Shown: positions 15,481 through 23,531 of the stretch, piece by piece
How positions within the stretch are numbered: position 1 is the stretch's first letter
Layout: every line of letters starts with the position of its first letter
Assembly (NCBI RefSeq): GCF_026967475.1
Contig: NZ_CP114058.1
Coordinates: 310,001 to 374,000, forward strand
Length of the DNA stretch: 64,000 bases
Direction of reading: 5' to 3'
DNA from: Rouxiella chamberiensis
GTDB taxonomy: Bacteria; Pseudomonadota; Gammaproteobacteria; Enterobacterales; Enterobacteriaceae
Translations under genes and position numbers: made by a program
Notes under the pieces: generated by a model
The model's input: only the letters and a program-made list of their open reading frames with translations
The model's database searches: none
Told to the model about the DNA's origin: nothing

Positions 15481-16845
15481 ATGAGCAGTATTTGGCGTGA
15501 TGAAGATATCGAAGGTGCGGTGATTGGCGGCATCTTCCAGCGAGGCGAAGAGCCGGAGGTAATGGAAATTCTGGACACAGTGCCAGCCTCCCACTTTGGC
15601 AATTGGCAGTATCAGCAAATTTTTGAAGGCATTCGGACTCAGGCTAAAGGCAAGGGCGTGATTGATCCGTACCTCCTGTGTGAGTCATTGCCGCAGCACG
15701 AGGCAGCGATCCTCGAAGCCAGCAGCAAGCTCTGGGCCAAATCCTCTCTACGTCATTACATCGACGTCTTGAAACGCAATGCCACGCTTAGAATGGCGGA
15801 AAGTAGTTTGGAGGTGTCCTTGAACCGCATTAAAACGGCCACCAGCAGCGAGCAGGCGATAGGGTTACTGGACGAGCTTAAAGCCCAAATAAACGCACTG
15901 GATACCGTTCAGGAAGAATTACGGGCTATCCACATCAATGAACTGCTACCGAAAATTACCGACCGGCTGCAGGAGAAGATGGACGGACACGCCGAGGGCC
16001 GCACGCTACTGACCGGCCTTGAAGAACTTGACACGCTTACCGGCGGTCTGGATCAGACGGATTTGGTGGTGCTGGCCGCAAGGCCCTCGATGGGCAAAAC
16101 CGAACTGGTGCTGAATATCATCGACAGGGTGACCGAGCAAGGTCATGGCATTCTCTTTTTCAGCATGGAAATGGGCGCAATTCAGATTGCAGAACGTCAG
16201 GTGGCTGGCGCGGGACAATTCTCGACCTCGAAACTCAAGTCTCCGGACAAGCTTGAAGACGAAGACTGGGCGCGTATTGCCAGCGGCATTGGCCGAATGA
16301 CGGACCGCAACATCTGGATTATCGACGCCACGAACCTGACAGCTGAACAAATTAAACAGCGTGCCATCAAGCACAAACTGGAGTTTCCTCAAACGGCGCT
16401 GGTGGCCGTGGACTATGTTGGACTCGTTAAAACGCAAGGTAAGGGCCGTCACGATCTGGAAGTGGGCGAGATATCGAAAACGCTCAAGTCGCTGGCGAAG
16501 ACCAACAAAACGCCGGTCGTTGCCCTCAGCCAGCTTTCTCGCGGCGTGGAGTCGCGCCCGAACAAGCGGCCGGTCAATGCCGACCTCAAAAACTCGGGTG
16601 AGATTGAAGCAGACGCAGACATCATCATGATGCTTTACCGCGATGAGGTTTATAACCCCGAAAGTCCGGCGCGCGGCATTGCCGAAATCAACGTGACCAA
16701 AAATCGTAACGGGGCGCTGGGCACCGTTTACCGAGGTTTCCGCCTTGGGCACTTTTACCCGATTGATCAGGCGGAGGCCGACAACCTCAGCAGAGAACAG
16801 CCACAAGATAATAATCGCCGTTACCGCGATGGGAGAGCAGCATAA
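15481..16845 (+). CDS. Replicative DNA helicase, DnaB type
   Basis: This 454-residue helicase has an N-terminal DnaB domain (EDIEGAVIGGIFQRGEEPEVMEIL) and a RecA-type motor with Walker A ARPSMGKTE. Walker B is LVAVDYVGL, and the C-terminal arginine-finger region is NRNGALGTVYRGF. ATG 15481 is chosen since the protein then begins like DnaB; a longer frame upstream only overlaps the loader gene. It lets the phage replicate with its own helicase. Confidence 0.92.
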   Translation: MSSIWRDEDIEGAVIGGIFQRGEEPEVMEILDTVPASHFGNWQYQQIFEGIRTQAKGKGVIDPYLLCESLPQHEAAILEASSKLWAKSSLRHYIDVLKRNATLRMAESSLEVSLNRIKTATSSEQAIGLLDELKAQINALDTVQEELRAIHINELLPKITDRLQEKMDGHAEGRTLLTGLEELDTLTGGLDQTDLVVLAARPSMGKTELVLNIIDRVTEQGHGILFFSMEMGAIQIAERQVAGAGQFSTSKLKSPDKLEDEDWARIASGIGRMTDRNIWIIDATNLTAEQIKQRAIKHKLEFPQTALVAVDYVGLVKTQGKGRHDLEVGEISKTLKSLAKTNKTPVVALSQLSRGVESRPNKRPVNADLKNSGEIEADADIIMMLYRDEVYNPESPARGIAEINVTKNRNGALGTVYRGFRLGHFYPIDQAEADNLSREQPQDNNRRYRDGRAA

Positions 16846-17495
16846 TGCGCACTGACAACATCGAACATAAAACACTCTTTACAATTCCAACTGCCTCTTT
16901 CAGCACGGCTATGGCAGTACCAAAAGCTTTGCCTCCTCAAGAAGTGGTGACCGGTCACAAGCAAACGGATGCTTACCTCTGGATTTTGAAAGTTATCAGG
17001 CTCAACGAACCTGCACATCTGGATGCGGCAGAAGAGGCGCTGGGCAAGCTCAAAATCAGCCCGAAAGATGCCCAGCAGCGTTACATCGATTATCTGCACA
17101 GGACGGGTGCTCACCCCTTGCAAATTGCTTTTGGCACGATGTCTATGGATAACCCAGCTGGCTACATCAAGGCAGCCAAAAAAGCTATTGAGACGGCCAG
17201 TAGCGTGAGGAACATTTTCGGCAGTTATGAGGCGGCATTGGAGAAAACGCAGGCCGAAAAAATGATGCTGGTGGGAGAACTGGCGGAAATTTATGAGCCA
17301 TTTTATTACTGGAATGAACAAGAGAAACTTGAAGAATGCATGTACGGCCAGCGCATTATTGAAACTATGGCTCTGCGAAAGGCAACCTCAAAAGGTTTTG
17401 CTAACGTTCTGCCAACCCCAAATTCAATTTCGGACGTAGTGAAAGAGATTCTTTACTGGCGGTGGCTCCATGAGATGCGAAGAACCGGCTTATGA
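16845..17495 (+). CDS. Conserved phage protein after the helicase gene, function unknown
   Basis: This is a 216-residue, mainly helical soluble protein. Its start overlaps the helicase stop by one base, so it is co-translated. Similar proteins occur in the same position in other enterobacterial prophages, but I do not know a function. No catalytic motif or membrane segment is seen. Confidence 0.65.
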   Translation: MRTDNIEHKTLFTIPTASFSTAMAVPKALPPQEVVTGHKQTDAYLWILKVIRLNEPAHLDAAEEALGKLKISPKDAQQRYIDYLHRTGAHPLQIAFGTMSMDNPAGYIKAAKKAIETASSVRNIFGSYEAALEKTQAEKMMLVGELAEIYEPFYYWNEQEKLEECMYGQRIIETMALRKATSKGFANVLPTPNSISDVVKEILYWRWLHEMRRTGL

Positions 17496-17703
17496 AGCAT
17501 TGTATAACGAGTATTATCACGACGAGGATTGTTGGATTACCGACCGTGAAGATTATTTGGATAATCTTCTGTGCCAAATCAAGCCTTCCTCTCGCGCCGA
17601 AGCATCCAGTGTGTGCGAATGGGTTTTGGGGGATTCGCGTTATGAATTGGGCAGCGGCAATACCAAGGAAATTATCCTGAACCTCGTAAGGGAGTGTGCT
17701 TAA
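17470..17703 (+). CDS. Small acidic phage protein, function unknown
   Basis: It has 77 residues, acidic and rich in Tyr and Asp/Glu near the start (YEALYNEYYHDEDCW). It overlaps the previous gene by 26 bases, and its stop TAA shares one base with the Q antiterminator start (TAATG). Co-expression with Q is likely; nothing else can be said from sequence. Confidence 0.6.
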   Translation: MRCEEPAYEALYNEYYHDEDCWITDREDYLDNLLCQIKPSSRAEASSVCEWVLGDSRYELGSGNTKEIILNLVRECA

Positions 17704-18119
17704 TGCGAGACATTCAGATGGTACTGGCGCGATGGGGCGCATGGGCAGCAAGTGGGGAAACTAATCATGGATACCCACGAACCGCAGCAGGGCTTTCAAG
17801 GCTGCTTCCGGCCACACGCGCAGGGCGGGTTTCATGCTGTGACGACGACGGCATGCAGATTAATGAGGCGATGATTCGCCTGAGCAAAAAAGATGAATAC
17901 CTGTGCTCATTAATCGAGTGGTATTACATCGACAATCTCAACCTGAGAGTGATGGGTAAGAAGCTGGGGATTTCATATAACACGGTTGCCATGCGTTTGC
18001 AGACAGCAGAAGGCTTTATTGACGGTTGCCTGTGGGCGTTGAATATCCGGCTTGAGATGGATAGAGAATGCCGAAGAGAAAATGTTCTGGTTGAAAAGCT
18101 TAAAAGAGTTGCGTCATGA
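17703..18119 (+). CDS. Q-type late antitermination protein
   Basis: This 138-residue protein begins MRDIQMVLARWGAWAASG, the characteristic start of Phage_antitermQ proteins (P21/82-like). CCDDDG and the helix-turn-helix-like MGKKLGISYNTVAMRLQTAEGF follow. It should modify RNA polymerase at the late promoter and let it read through terminators. That fits the many hairpin terminators placed between the late genes downstream. ATG 17703 is preferred to the longer frame. Confidence 0.82.
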   Translation: MRDIQMVLARWGAWAASGETNHGYPRTAAGLSRLLPATRAGRVSCCDDDGMQINEAMIRLSKKDEYLCSLIEWYYIDNLNLRVMGKKLGISYNTVAMRLQTAEGFIDGCLWALNIRLEMDRECRRENVLVEKLKRVAS

Positions 18120-18180
18120 CAAAACCCTGATTAATCTGCTAAGACTGGTTACTTAGCCACGTAGCTTACACACTTTAAGA

Positions 18181-18202
18181 CCTCGCCTCGGCGGGGTTTT
18201 TT
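18181..18202 (+). terminator. Terminator after the Q gene
   Basis: CCTCGC-CTCG-GCGGGG followed by six T. It may be the tR'-like site overcome by Q. Confidence 0.75.
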
Positions 18203-18234
18203 ATTGCTCTCCCAAAATGAAGTAAACAAAAATG

Positions 18235-18264
18235 TTGACTATGTAAGCAAAAATGCTTACATAG
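18235..18264 (+). promoter_or_regulatory. hicA promoter with palindromic operator
   Basis: TTGACT (18235-18240) overlaps a perfect 11-bp inverted repeat, CTATGTAAGCA / TGCTTACATAG (18239-18264, four-A centre), whose right arm covers the -10 region. HicB, a DNA-binding antitoxin, is the likely ligand. Confidence 0.65.
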
Positions 18265-18292
18265 TTTCATGTTTAACAAATAGGAGAGAGTA

Positions 18293-18469
18293 GTGAAGCA
18301 AAGCGAGTTCAGGCGGTGGCTTGAATCTCAAGGGGTAGAAGTTTACGACGGTACCAAACATCTAAAACTTCGATTCAAAGGCAAGCGTAGTGTGATGCCA
18401 AGACACCCCGGCTCTGAGTTAGATGACCGACTCAGAAAAGTGATTCTCAAGCAATTAGGCCTTAAATAA
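18293..18469 (+). CDS. hicA: HicA toxin (mRNA interferase)
   Basis: This 58-residue protein has the HicA double-stranded RNA-binding-like fold signature. It starts MKQSEFRRWLESQGVEV, then GTKHLKLRFKGK (catalytic His in the GTKH motif) and MPRHPGSEL, ending with LRKVILKQLGLK. HicA cleaves mRNA until neutralised by HicB, encoded 50 bp downstream. The start is GTG 18293 with AGGAGAG six bases upstream. The gene is short and lies in a gap that would otherwise look empty. Confidence 0.9.
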   Translation: MKQSEFRRWLESQGVEVYDGTKHLKLRFKGKRSVMPRHPGSELDDRLRKVILKQLGLK

Positions 18470-18470
18470 A

Positions 18471-18490
18471 ACCAGCCCTTCGGGGCTGGT
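18471..18490 (+). promoter_or_regulatory. Hairpin between hicA and hicB
   Basis: ACCAGCCC-TTCG-GGGCTGGT is a perfect stem with a stable tetraloop and no U tract after it. It may stabilise the hicA message end or tune hicB expression. Confidence 0.55.
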
Positions 18491-18518
18491 ACTTGCAGCG
18501 ATTCATTACGAAAATATT

Positions 18519-18926
18519 ATGCGATACCCAGTAACCTTAGAACCCGATAACGGCGTATACCTTGTGCAGTTTCCCGACATCCCCGAAGCTTTAACGCAGG
18601 GAGGATCACGGGAAGAAGCCTTGGAAATGGCGCTCGATGCTTTGGTAACATCCTTTGAGTTTTACTTTGAGGATAGTGAAAAGGTTCCAGCGCCAAGCGC
18701 CGTGACAGGTGATTATGTTGAGGTGCCTGCCAGCGTGACAGCCAAAGTGATAATGCTGAACGCTTTCATTGATTCAGGATTGACGCAAATTCAGTTGGCG
18801 AACGCGATGGGCGTGAAAAAGCAGGAAGTGACCAGGTTGTTTGACCTGCAGCATTCCACCAAGATTGACACTATCCAAAAGGCTCTTTCGGCCTTGGGAA
18901 AGCAACTTGAACTTGTCGCTGTCTGA
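18519..18926 (+). CDS. hicB: HicB antitoxin
   Basis: This 135-residue protein has the HicB N-terminal domain (MRYPVTLEPDNGVYLVQFPDIPEALTQG), which binds the toxin. Its C-terminal helix-turn-helix (LTQIQLANAMGVKKQEVTRLFD) should bind the palindrome ahead of hicA. The order toxin then antitoxin is usual for this family. A strong terminator follows. The pair probably protects the prophage against loss or limits superinfecting phage. Confidence 0.92.
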   Translation: MRYPVTLEPDNGVYLVQFPDIPEALTQGGSREEALEMALDALVTSFEFYFEDSEKVPAPSAVTGDYVEVPASVTAKVIMLNAFIDSGLTQIQLANAMGVKKQEVTRLFDLQHSTKIDTIQKALSALGKQLELVAV

Positions 18927-18942
18927 TTAAATTCACCTTTTC

Positions 18943-18970
18943 AAAAGGGCCACTTCGGTGGCCCTTTTTT
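18943..18970 (+). terminator. Terminator after hicB
   Basis: AAAAGGGCCAC-TTCG-GTGGCCCTTTT, a perfect 11-bp stem, followed by T residues. Confidence 0.85.
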
Positions 18971-19064
18971 ATTGCCAGTTACATCGAGATTTACCCGAAC
19001 CTGCAAAAGCGTGGATAGCTTCGTTTTTGAAAGCCAGCGCATAAGCAGGTTGACGGACATATTG

Positions 19065-19352
19065 TTAAGCTGGCTTTAAACCTCGCACAGCCATCCCTGC
19101 CGATTTGGTAACTAAAACTGACGAGGATGGGCATATGGAGTTAGCTATTGCGACGACTTCGTTTGCAACACCTCGTTCATCAAGAATGCTTTCAATAATG
19201 TAGTCAGCATCTGGCAATAAATACGTTTTACCAGAGCGCCCAACTATCGATTTTGTATACCCTTTTTTTGCCAGTTTCTCATGTAACTTGGCATAGCTGG
19301 TTGCTTGAGCATCGTTAAGATGAACTCGAATTGTGAATTGAGCTTTTCTCAT
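19065..19352 (-). CDS. Small protein, possibly DUF2622 / GhoS-like
   Basis: This 95-residue protein starts at ATG of MRKAQFTIRVHLND; GGAGA lies five bases ahead, so the longer frame starting at 19364 is not used. The pattern (FTIRVHLNDAQATSYAKLHEKLAKKGYTKSIVGRSGKTYLLPDADY) resembles DUF2622 proteins, a group sometimes named after the antitoxin GhoS. No GhoT-like toxin peptide is seen beside it. It stands alone on the minus strand between hicAB and the lysis genes, so it is probably a moron. Confidence 0.55.
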   Translation of the reverse strand: MRKAQFTIRVHLNDAQATSYAKLHEKLAKKGYTKSIVGRSGKTYLLPDADYIIESILDERGVANEVVAIANSICPSSSVLVTKSAGMAVRGLKPA

Positions 19353-19434
19353 AACCATCTCCAAATAAAAGAGCAGTAATTTAAGATAACACTAATTGTT
19401 ACATTTTAGTCAATCTTAACAAATGTTTTCAGCG

Positions 19435-19457
19435 GGTCACTCAGGTGGCCTTTTTTT
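19435..19457 (+). terminator. Terminator upstream of the lysis genes
   Basis: GGTCAC-TCAG-GTGGCC followed by seven T, located before the holin gene; a likely target of Q antitermination. Confidence 0.65.
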
Positions 19458-19536
19458 ATTGTGTAAATTCAGCGCTCATTCATCGGATGTGTGCTTTCGA
19501 CTACAGCACAGCCAACCCTGAGTTGGAGGTGAACGG

Positions 19537-19785
19537 ATGATTAAATTTATGCCAGACAAAATCGCATCGGTAACGACCTACTGCGTGTCAGGCAGTCTTG
19601 TTTGCGGAGGTAGCGTGGCTCAGTGGTTCAGCCAGATCGACTGGAACAAGGTAGCCGTGATCGTGGGGATACTTATCGCGGTAGCTACTTACCTGACGAA
19701 CGCCTACTACAAATCACGCGCCGTCAAAGCTTATGAAGCCTCGCTAAAGCAGGGGCTGATAACCCCGCCGCCGCAACAGGACTGA
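19537..19785 (+). CDS. Holin (P21 S-like)
   Basis: This 82-residue protein has two hydrophobic stretches (about residues 14-30 and 38-56) and a charged C-terminus, like class II holins of the phage 21 S family. The stretch VGILIAVATYLTNAYYKSRAVKAYE is typical. Pinholins depolarise the membrane and free SAR endolysins, which fits the lysozyme encoded next. GGAGGT precedes the start. The lysozyme ATG follows two bases after the stop. Confidence 0.8.
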   Translation: MIKFMPDKIASVTTYCVSGSLVCGGSVAQWFSQIDWNKVAVIVGILIAVATYLTNAYYKSRAVKAYEASLKQGLITPPPQQD

Positions 19786-19787
19786 TT

Positions 19788-20288
19788 ATGGCCATGACAA
19801 CAACGCTTCGAAATAAAGTGGTAGCTGCTGCAGCCTCGGCTGGTGGCGCGGTCGCGATAGCCGTTGCGCTATTGGGCGGTAACGACGGAGTGGAAGGGTT
19901 GAGACATTACCCTTACCAAGATGTCGGCGGCGTCTGGACAGTATGCAGCGGCATTACAGGGTCGGATGTCGTCAAGGGGCGCTACTACTCGGATGCAGAA
20001 TGCGACGCGTTACTGGCAAAGCTTCTCGCGCCGGTCAAAAAGGCGGTGGACGCATCGGTGAGGGTACCCATTGATGATTACACACGTGCCGCGCTCTACT
20101 CGTTTGCCTACAACGTCGGCGTGAGCGCCTTCAAGAATTCCTCTTTGCTGCGCCACCTGAACGCGGGGAACACGGCTCAGGCCTGTGACGATTTACGCGC
20201 ATGGGTCTACGTCAATAAGCAGCGCAATCGCGGCCTGATTAACCGGCGTGAGATAGACCGGCAAGTTTGCCTAATGAGGCGGTCATGA
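19788..20288 (+). CDS. SAR-type lysozyme (GH24 endolysin)
   Basis: This 166-residue muramidase degrades peptidoglycan at lysis. The T4-type catalytic triad is visible with the right spacing: Glu36, Asp45 and Thr51 in VEGLRHYPYQDVGGVWT. The N-terminus (about residues 11-31) is a weakly hydrophobic, Gly/Ala-rich signal-arrest-release segment, so the enzyme is exported by Sec and kept inactive in the membrane until the holin acts. It is longer at the N-terminus than soluble T4 lysozyme, as expected for the R21 type. Confidence 0.9.
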   Translation: MAMTTTLRNKVVAAAASAGGAVAIAVALLGGNDGVEGLRHYPYQDVGGVWTVCSGITGSDVVKGRYYSDAECDALLAKLLAPVKKAVDASVRVPIDDYTRAALYSFAYNVGVSAFKNSSLLRHLNAGNTAQACDDLRAWVYVNKQRNRGLINRREIDRQVCLMRRS

Positions 20289-20398
20289 GTGGACTCTACT
20301 TGCTCATAGCCGTGTCGATGAGCATAAGCAATTTTAAGGCACGCTGGTGGATAGGCGTCTGGTTAGCGGGGATTGTGCTTCCATGCTTAATAAAATAA
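20285..20398 (+). CDS. Possible 37-residue membrane peptide of the lysis cassette
   Basis: A short frame starts at ATG 20285, overlapping the lysozyme stop (ATGA) and the first codons of Rz. It encodes a hydrophobic peptide with two short membrane-compatible segments separated by KARWW. Position and overlap suggest translation, but peptides of this size are hard to prove. Confidence 0.35.
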   Translation: MSGLYLLIAVSMSISNFKARWWIGVWLAGIVLPCLIK

Positions 20399-20801
20399 TC
20401 GTGGCGCTGGCCACCCTGTTGTTCGCTCTGGTGATCTGCCTCGCTTGGGTGGCATTTCACTATTACGGAAAGGCCACGGATCAGGCAGGTACGATAACCA
20501 CGCTGACCCAGCAGAAAAACGAGGCCGAATTTATCAGCCAGTCACAGGCGCAGACAGTCGGCATATTCAACACCATCGCCGGAGCAACGCTTAATGATCA
20601 GAAAGCCAACACAGCCACCAGCCAGAACGCCAGGTCATTATCAAGACGGTTCTCAAGACCGAGCCGTGCGCTGTGGTGCCTGTTCCTGCTGCCGCTGCTG
20701 GTAGCCTGCTCGACCACTACAACGCAATACGTAAAGGTGCCAGCAACGCCGATACCGGCCAGCCTGTTAAGCCCGTGCCCAATATCACCACCGCCGGATG
20801 A
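20383..20801 (+). CDS. Rz-type inner-membrane spanin, apparent frameshift at 20630-20631
   Basis: An N-terminal membrane anchor (residues 2-25) precedes a helical periplasmic part, as in Rz proteins that link the membranes at lysis. The literal frame runs from Rz into the embedded Rz1 frame, a fusion that would abolish both. Adding one C at 20630-20631 separates the two: Rz then continues QVIIKTVLKTEPC to a stop at 20799-20801 (about 139 residues). Confidence 0.7.
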
Positions 20802-20904
20802 ACCGCTGTCTTACGGTGGCTCTGTGCTCTGGAACGAGTTACTGCTAAATGATTTGCAGAACTGTAATAGACAAATAGAAGGCATTATTAAGATTAAGAC
20901 TTAG
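20594..20904 (+). CDS. Rz1-type outer-membrane spanin lipoprotein (embedded gene)
   Basis: With one C restored at 20630-20631 a frame opens at ATG 20594 inside Rz. It encodes a basic leader, a hydrophobic stretch and the lipobox LLVAC, and then a Pro-rich periplasmic part (VPATPIPASLLSPCP, ISPPPDEP). This is the classic nested Rz/Rz1 layout. The C-terminal tail is longer than in lambda Rz1. The two spanins fuse inner and outer membranes at the last step of lysis. Confidence 0.7.
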
Positions 20905-21132
20905 AAAGCTATGTTTTTAAAGTCTGGTATGCCCTAATCAATTAAGGTGGTTTACGCCGATTTTTGAAAAAAGAAATTATACTAGTGATTTTTATTGAGT
21001 ATGTAACTTATTGTTTTGTAGTAAAATTTTAACCAAAATTACAGTGTGAAATACTTTATGTATCAGTGTTTTTAATTTTATAAGAATGATATCTTGATCA
21101 TCTGCAATTCAGCAGATTTTCGGGGTCTTGAA
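20905..21132. other. AT-rich gap upstream of the protease moron
   Basis: This stretch has no gene. Its base composition is clearly more AT-rich than the phage genes on either side. It probably holds the promoter of the protease gene, but no convincing -35/-10 pair with good spacing is visible. Confidence 0.4.
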
Positions 21133-22019
21133 ATGGAAAACGTGAATGGCTTATCTTTAACAACAACAATGATTTTATTGAAGTCTGGTGGAAATGTTGT
21201 ATCCCAAGGTACAGGCTTTTTTTATTTCAACAGAGAAAATATAACTTTCCTCGCTACTAATTTTCATGTGGTAACTGGTTTAGACCCAGTAGATAAGGGC
21301 AATAAGGAACCCAAGGGTGACGAACTCGAAATTTTTCTTCGAGATAAAAGTGGAAAACCAGTTTCAAAGGTAATTCCTCTCTACAAAGATGGAGAGAAAT
21401 TATGGCTTGAGCATCCAACGGATACATTAGCTGATTTAGTACTTATCCCCATGCTAACAGGGCATTTAGATAACATTGAATACACATCAATAAATAGTAC
21501 TTTCGTCTCTTCTGAGATCAGACTAACCCCATCTACCTCTGTAGTAATGATTGGTTATCCTCATGGGTATCATGATGAAAAAATCGATTACCAATTTGGA
21601 AAACTGGAAGTATTGCAAGTGAACCTGATTATGACTTCAATGGGCAAAAAATAATAGTTGTCGATATTTCTGCATTCCCGGGCATGTCTGGCTCCCCTGC
21701 ATTTTTCGTTTCGCATGGAGGGTATCAAAAAAGAAATGGCGAGTTTTCCTATGGGGCAGGAATGACTATAAGTTTTTTAGGGATTTTTGCTAGCATGCCA
21801 ATGCTTAATACGGATGTCTTTTTAGAAGAGGTTAATCAAACGGTTACACAAAAAGTTAGGCATTCGGAATCACTTCAATTAGGGAACGTTTGGAAAGCCT
21901 TACTGTTTGAAGAAATATTACAAACTTTTCAACCTACGCAGTATTTAAGAAAGTTTGTAACACCTCCATCTGGCATTTTTAACTTGGCTGAATGGCAACA
22001 GCTTAAAAGCAGACAATGA
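21133..22019 (+). CDS. Trypsin-like serine protease, moron, apparent frameshift at 21600-21603
   Basis: A cytoplasmic trypsin-like peptidase of about 295 residues: catalytic His in NFHVV, Asp in LADLVLI and Ser in GMSGSP. There is no signal peptide. The frame breaks at the AAAA run 21600-21603; with one more A it reads on as KTGSIASEPDYDF to the Ser motif. ATG 21133 is chosen because it follows a G-rich ribosome binding stretch; a TTG at 21094 in frame is less likely. The gene is AT-rich, ends at its own terminator and interrupts the lysis-packaging order, so it is a moron. Proteases of this kind occur in defence systems, but a defence role is inference. Confidence 0.7.
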
Positions 22020-22033
22020 AAGACACCAAAACG

Positions 22034-22055
22034 ACCGCCCATGGGCGGTTTTTTT
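22034..22055 (+). terminator. Terminator of the protease moron
   Basis: ACCGCCC-AT-GGGCGGT followed by seven T. Confidence 0.85.
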
Positions 22056-22143
22056 ATGCCTGCAACTCATCATCAGAACTATCGGCCAAGGCTGGTGGCT
22101 CTGCTAATGGTTTGCCTATCAATCGAACAGAGTGAGGGATTCA

Positions 22144-22368
22144 TGAAACAGACCAAACAATTTCAAATGGCAAAGCTTTATCGTGGCGGTATGGTTCTTT
22201 GGCTTTGCTGTCGCCGTCGATGGCGAGATCATTGGCAGGCAGGTTAGTTCAAACATCGAGACGCTACCTGGCTCAATGCCCGTGATTAACGCTCAATTCA
22301 TGCTGACCGAAAGCGAGGTTGAGAACCCCATCGTTGTTCATCTGGATCAGGACGAACCGCCATCATGA
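22144..22368 (+). CDS. Small phage protein, possible frameshift at 22175-22177
   Basis: ATG 22144 opens MKQTKQFQMA; removing one A from the run 22175-22177 joins it to a frame with a hydrophobic segment (FIVAVWFFGFAVAV) and an acidic end, stopping at 22368, where it overlaps the HNH start. Without the correction the first frame stops at 22245. The join is less certain than others in the window. Confidence 0.35.
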
Positions 22369-22703
22369 AAGAGCCAAGAATATACGGCAGTCGATGGAAC
22401 AAGGCGCGACTGACCTTTCTTCGTGACAACCCCCTGTGTGTGATGTGTCAGGAGCAACGACGCGTTACTGCCGCGACCGTAGTGGACCACAAGGTGCCGC
22501 ACAAGCTTAAGGCCGCCATGAAGTCAGGCGACTCTTTGGCTGTGAAGAAGGCTCAGAAACTTTTCTGGGACAAGGGCAACTGGCAGGCACTCTGCGATAC
22601 CCACCATAGCGCCACCAAGCAGCGCATGGAAAAGAGCGGCGTTGTCATCGGCTGTGATGCCAGCGGCTACCCTTTAGACCCAAACTTACACTGGAGTAAG
22701 TGA
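22365..22703 (+). CDS. HNH endonuclease of the packaging module
   Basis: This 112-residue HNH nuclease has the zinc ligands CVMC and CDTHH and the catalytic VVDHKVPH, with Asn in GNWQALC. In HK97-type phages such an HNH protein next to the terminase is needed with TerS and TerL for cutting cos. The position right before the small terminase gene fits this. It overlaps the preceding small gene by four bases. Confidence 0.88.
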   Translation: MKEPRIYGSRWNKARLTFLRDNPLCVMCQEQRRVTAATVVDHKVPHKLKAAMKSGDSLAVKKAQKLFWDKGNWQALCDTHHSATKQRMEKSGVVIGCDASGYPLDPNLHWSK

Positions 22704-22900
22704 TGACCGAAGAGCAGCAAACCATCCTGATGTTTAAAGGACTGATAGCCTCGTTACCGGCAGATAGTCAGGCAAATTTCAAAGATGCCGAGCAAAAAAT
22801 CCAACAGGTGCTCGACGATTACCCTGATGGCGAAGGAACGTTGGCACTAGGCTTTATTGGTGCGCAGTTACAGGCCGGTCCTGAAATGATTACCAAGTGA
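22703..22900 (+). CDS. Small phage protein between HNH and terminase
   Basis: It has 65 residues, is helical and mildly acidic, and has no recognised domain. GGAG lies six bases before ATG 22703; a GTG one codon earlier is possible. It overlaps the HNH stop by one base. Position suggests a packaging-related role but nothing in the protein shows it. Confidence 0.55.
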   Translation: MTEEQQTILMFKGLIASLPADSQANFKDAEQKIQQVLDDYPDGEGTLALGFIGAQLQAGPEMITK

Positions 22901-23041
22901 AACTATTACCCCTCAAATGACAATCATTCTCATTTTCATGAGGGGGGAGGGTAAATCTCTGAGGCGCACGCCTCTAAAGACCGCTCGCATCCTTTTAATT
23001 TAACGCTAACCCGATTTTTTCAGTTTTATAGGTGTTGACAT
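22901..23041. other. Candidate cos region
   Basis: This non-coding stretch lies between the HNH side and TerS, where HK97-type phages carry cos. It has a purine-rich run (GAGGGGGGAGGG, about 22940-22951) and a perfect palindrome GAGGCG-CA-CGCCTC (22961-22974). The cut position cannot be told from sequence alone. Confidence 0.45.
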
Positions 23042-23525
23042 ATGGCAGAAAAACGAACCCGCTCGGACAGTTCGACGGCGGCGCTTCAGGCCATGCAAAA
23101 TGCAACTGTGGGCACCATCCACCCCCAGAACATGCGGGTTTGGAGAAAAAAGCCGAACCATTTTGGCATGACAATATCAGATCCAAAGCGTTGGATAGCT
23201 GGACGCCGGCCGATCTGCTGGCCGCTGCGGAACTTGCAAATAACCAGCTTTATATCACCGTTTTACGCAAGGATTTGCGTAAGGAAGAGCGCGTGAGGGG
23301 GAAGGCCGTAACGAAGCGCTTATCAAGGACCTGCGTAAGCAGATTGTTGAATTGCAGCGAACTATCCTCGCCCAGCGCCGTGATCTACAGATTCACTCGC
23401 ACGCCACCAACGGTGAAAGCCGCGACCAAAAGAAGCGTAACCAGAATGATCACAACGCCAGAAGAACGTCCGAACGGCATCAGGCCGGAGATGACAATTT
23501 GCTGGCCTTCCCCAAACACGGATAA
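23042..23525 (+). CDS. Terminase small subunit, two apparent frameshifts
   Basis: This is the DNA-recognition subunit of the packaging motor. Three frames join after adding one C at the C5 run 23122-23126 and one G at the G5 run 23297-23301, giving about 161 residues. The protein has the N-terminus MAEKRTRSDSSTAALQAMQ, then FWHDNIRSKALDSWTPADLLAAAELANNQ, and the C-terminal LRKQIVELQRTILAQRRDL. This is the HK97 gp1-like/P27-type small terminase. The C-terminus is rich in His, Arg and Asn. Both sites are homopolymers, so base-calling errors are likely. Confidence 0.8.
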
Positions 23526-23531
23526 TTACCT

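Noticed and set aside
16006..16875. Minus-strand frame of 289 codons opposite the DnaB-type helicase
   Set aside because: The plus strand codes a clear helicase; the antisense product is Cys/Arg/His-rich with no family.
22041..22247. 68-codon frame after the protease terminator
   Set aside because: It starts inside the T run of the terminator; only the downstream part (from 22144) is kept as a possible gene.
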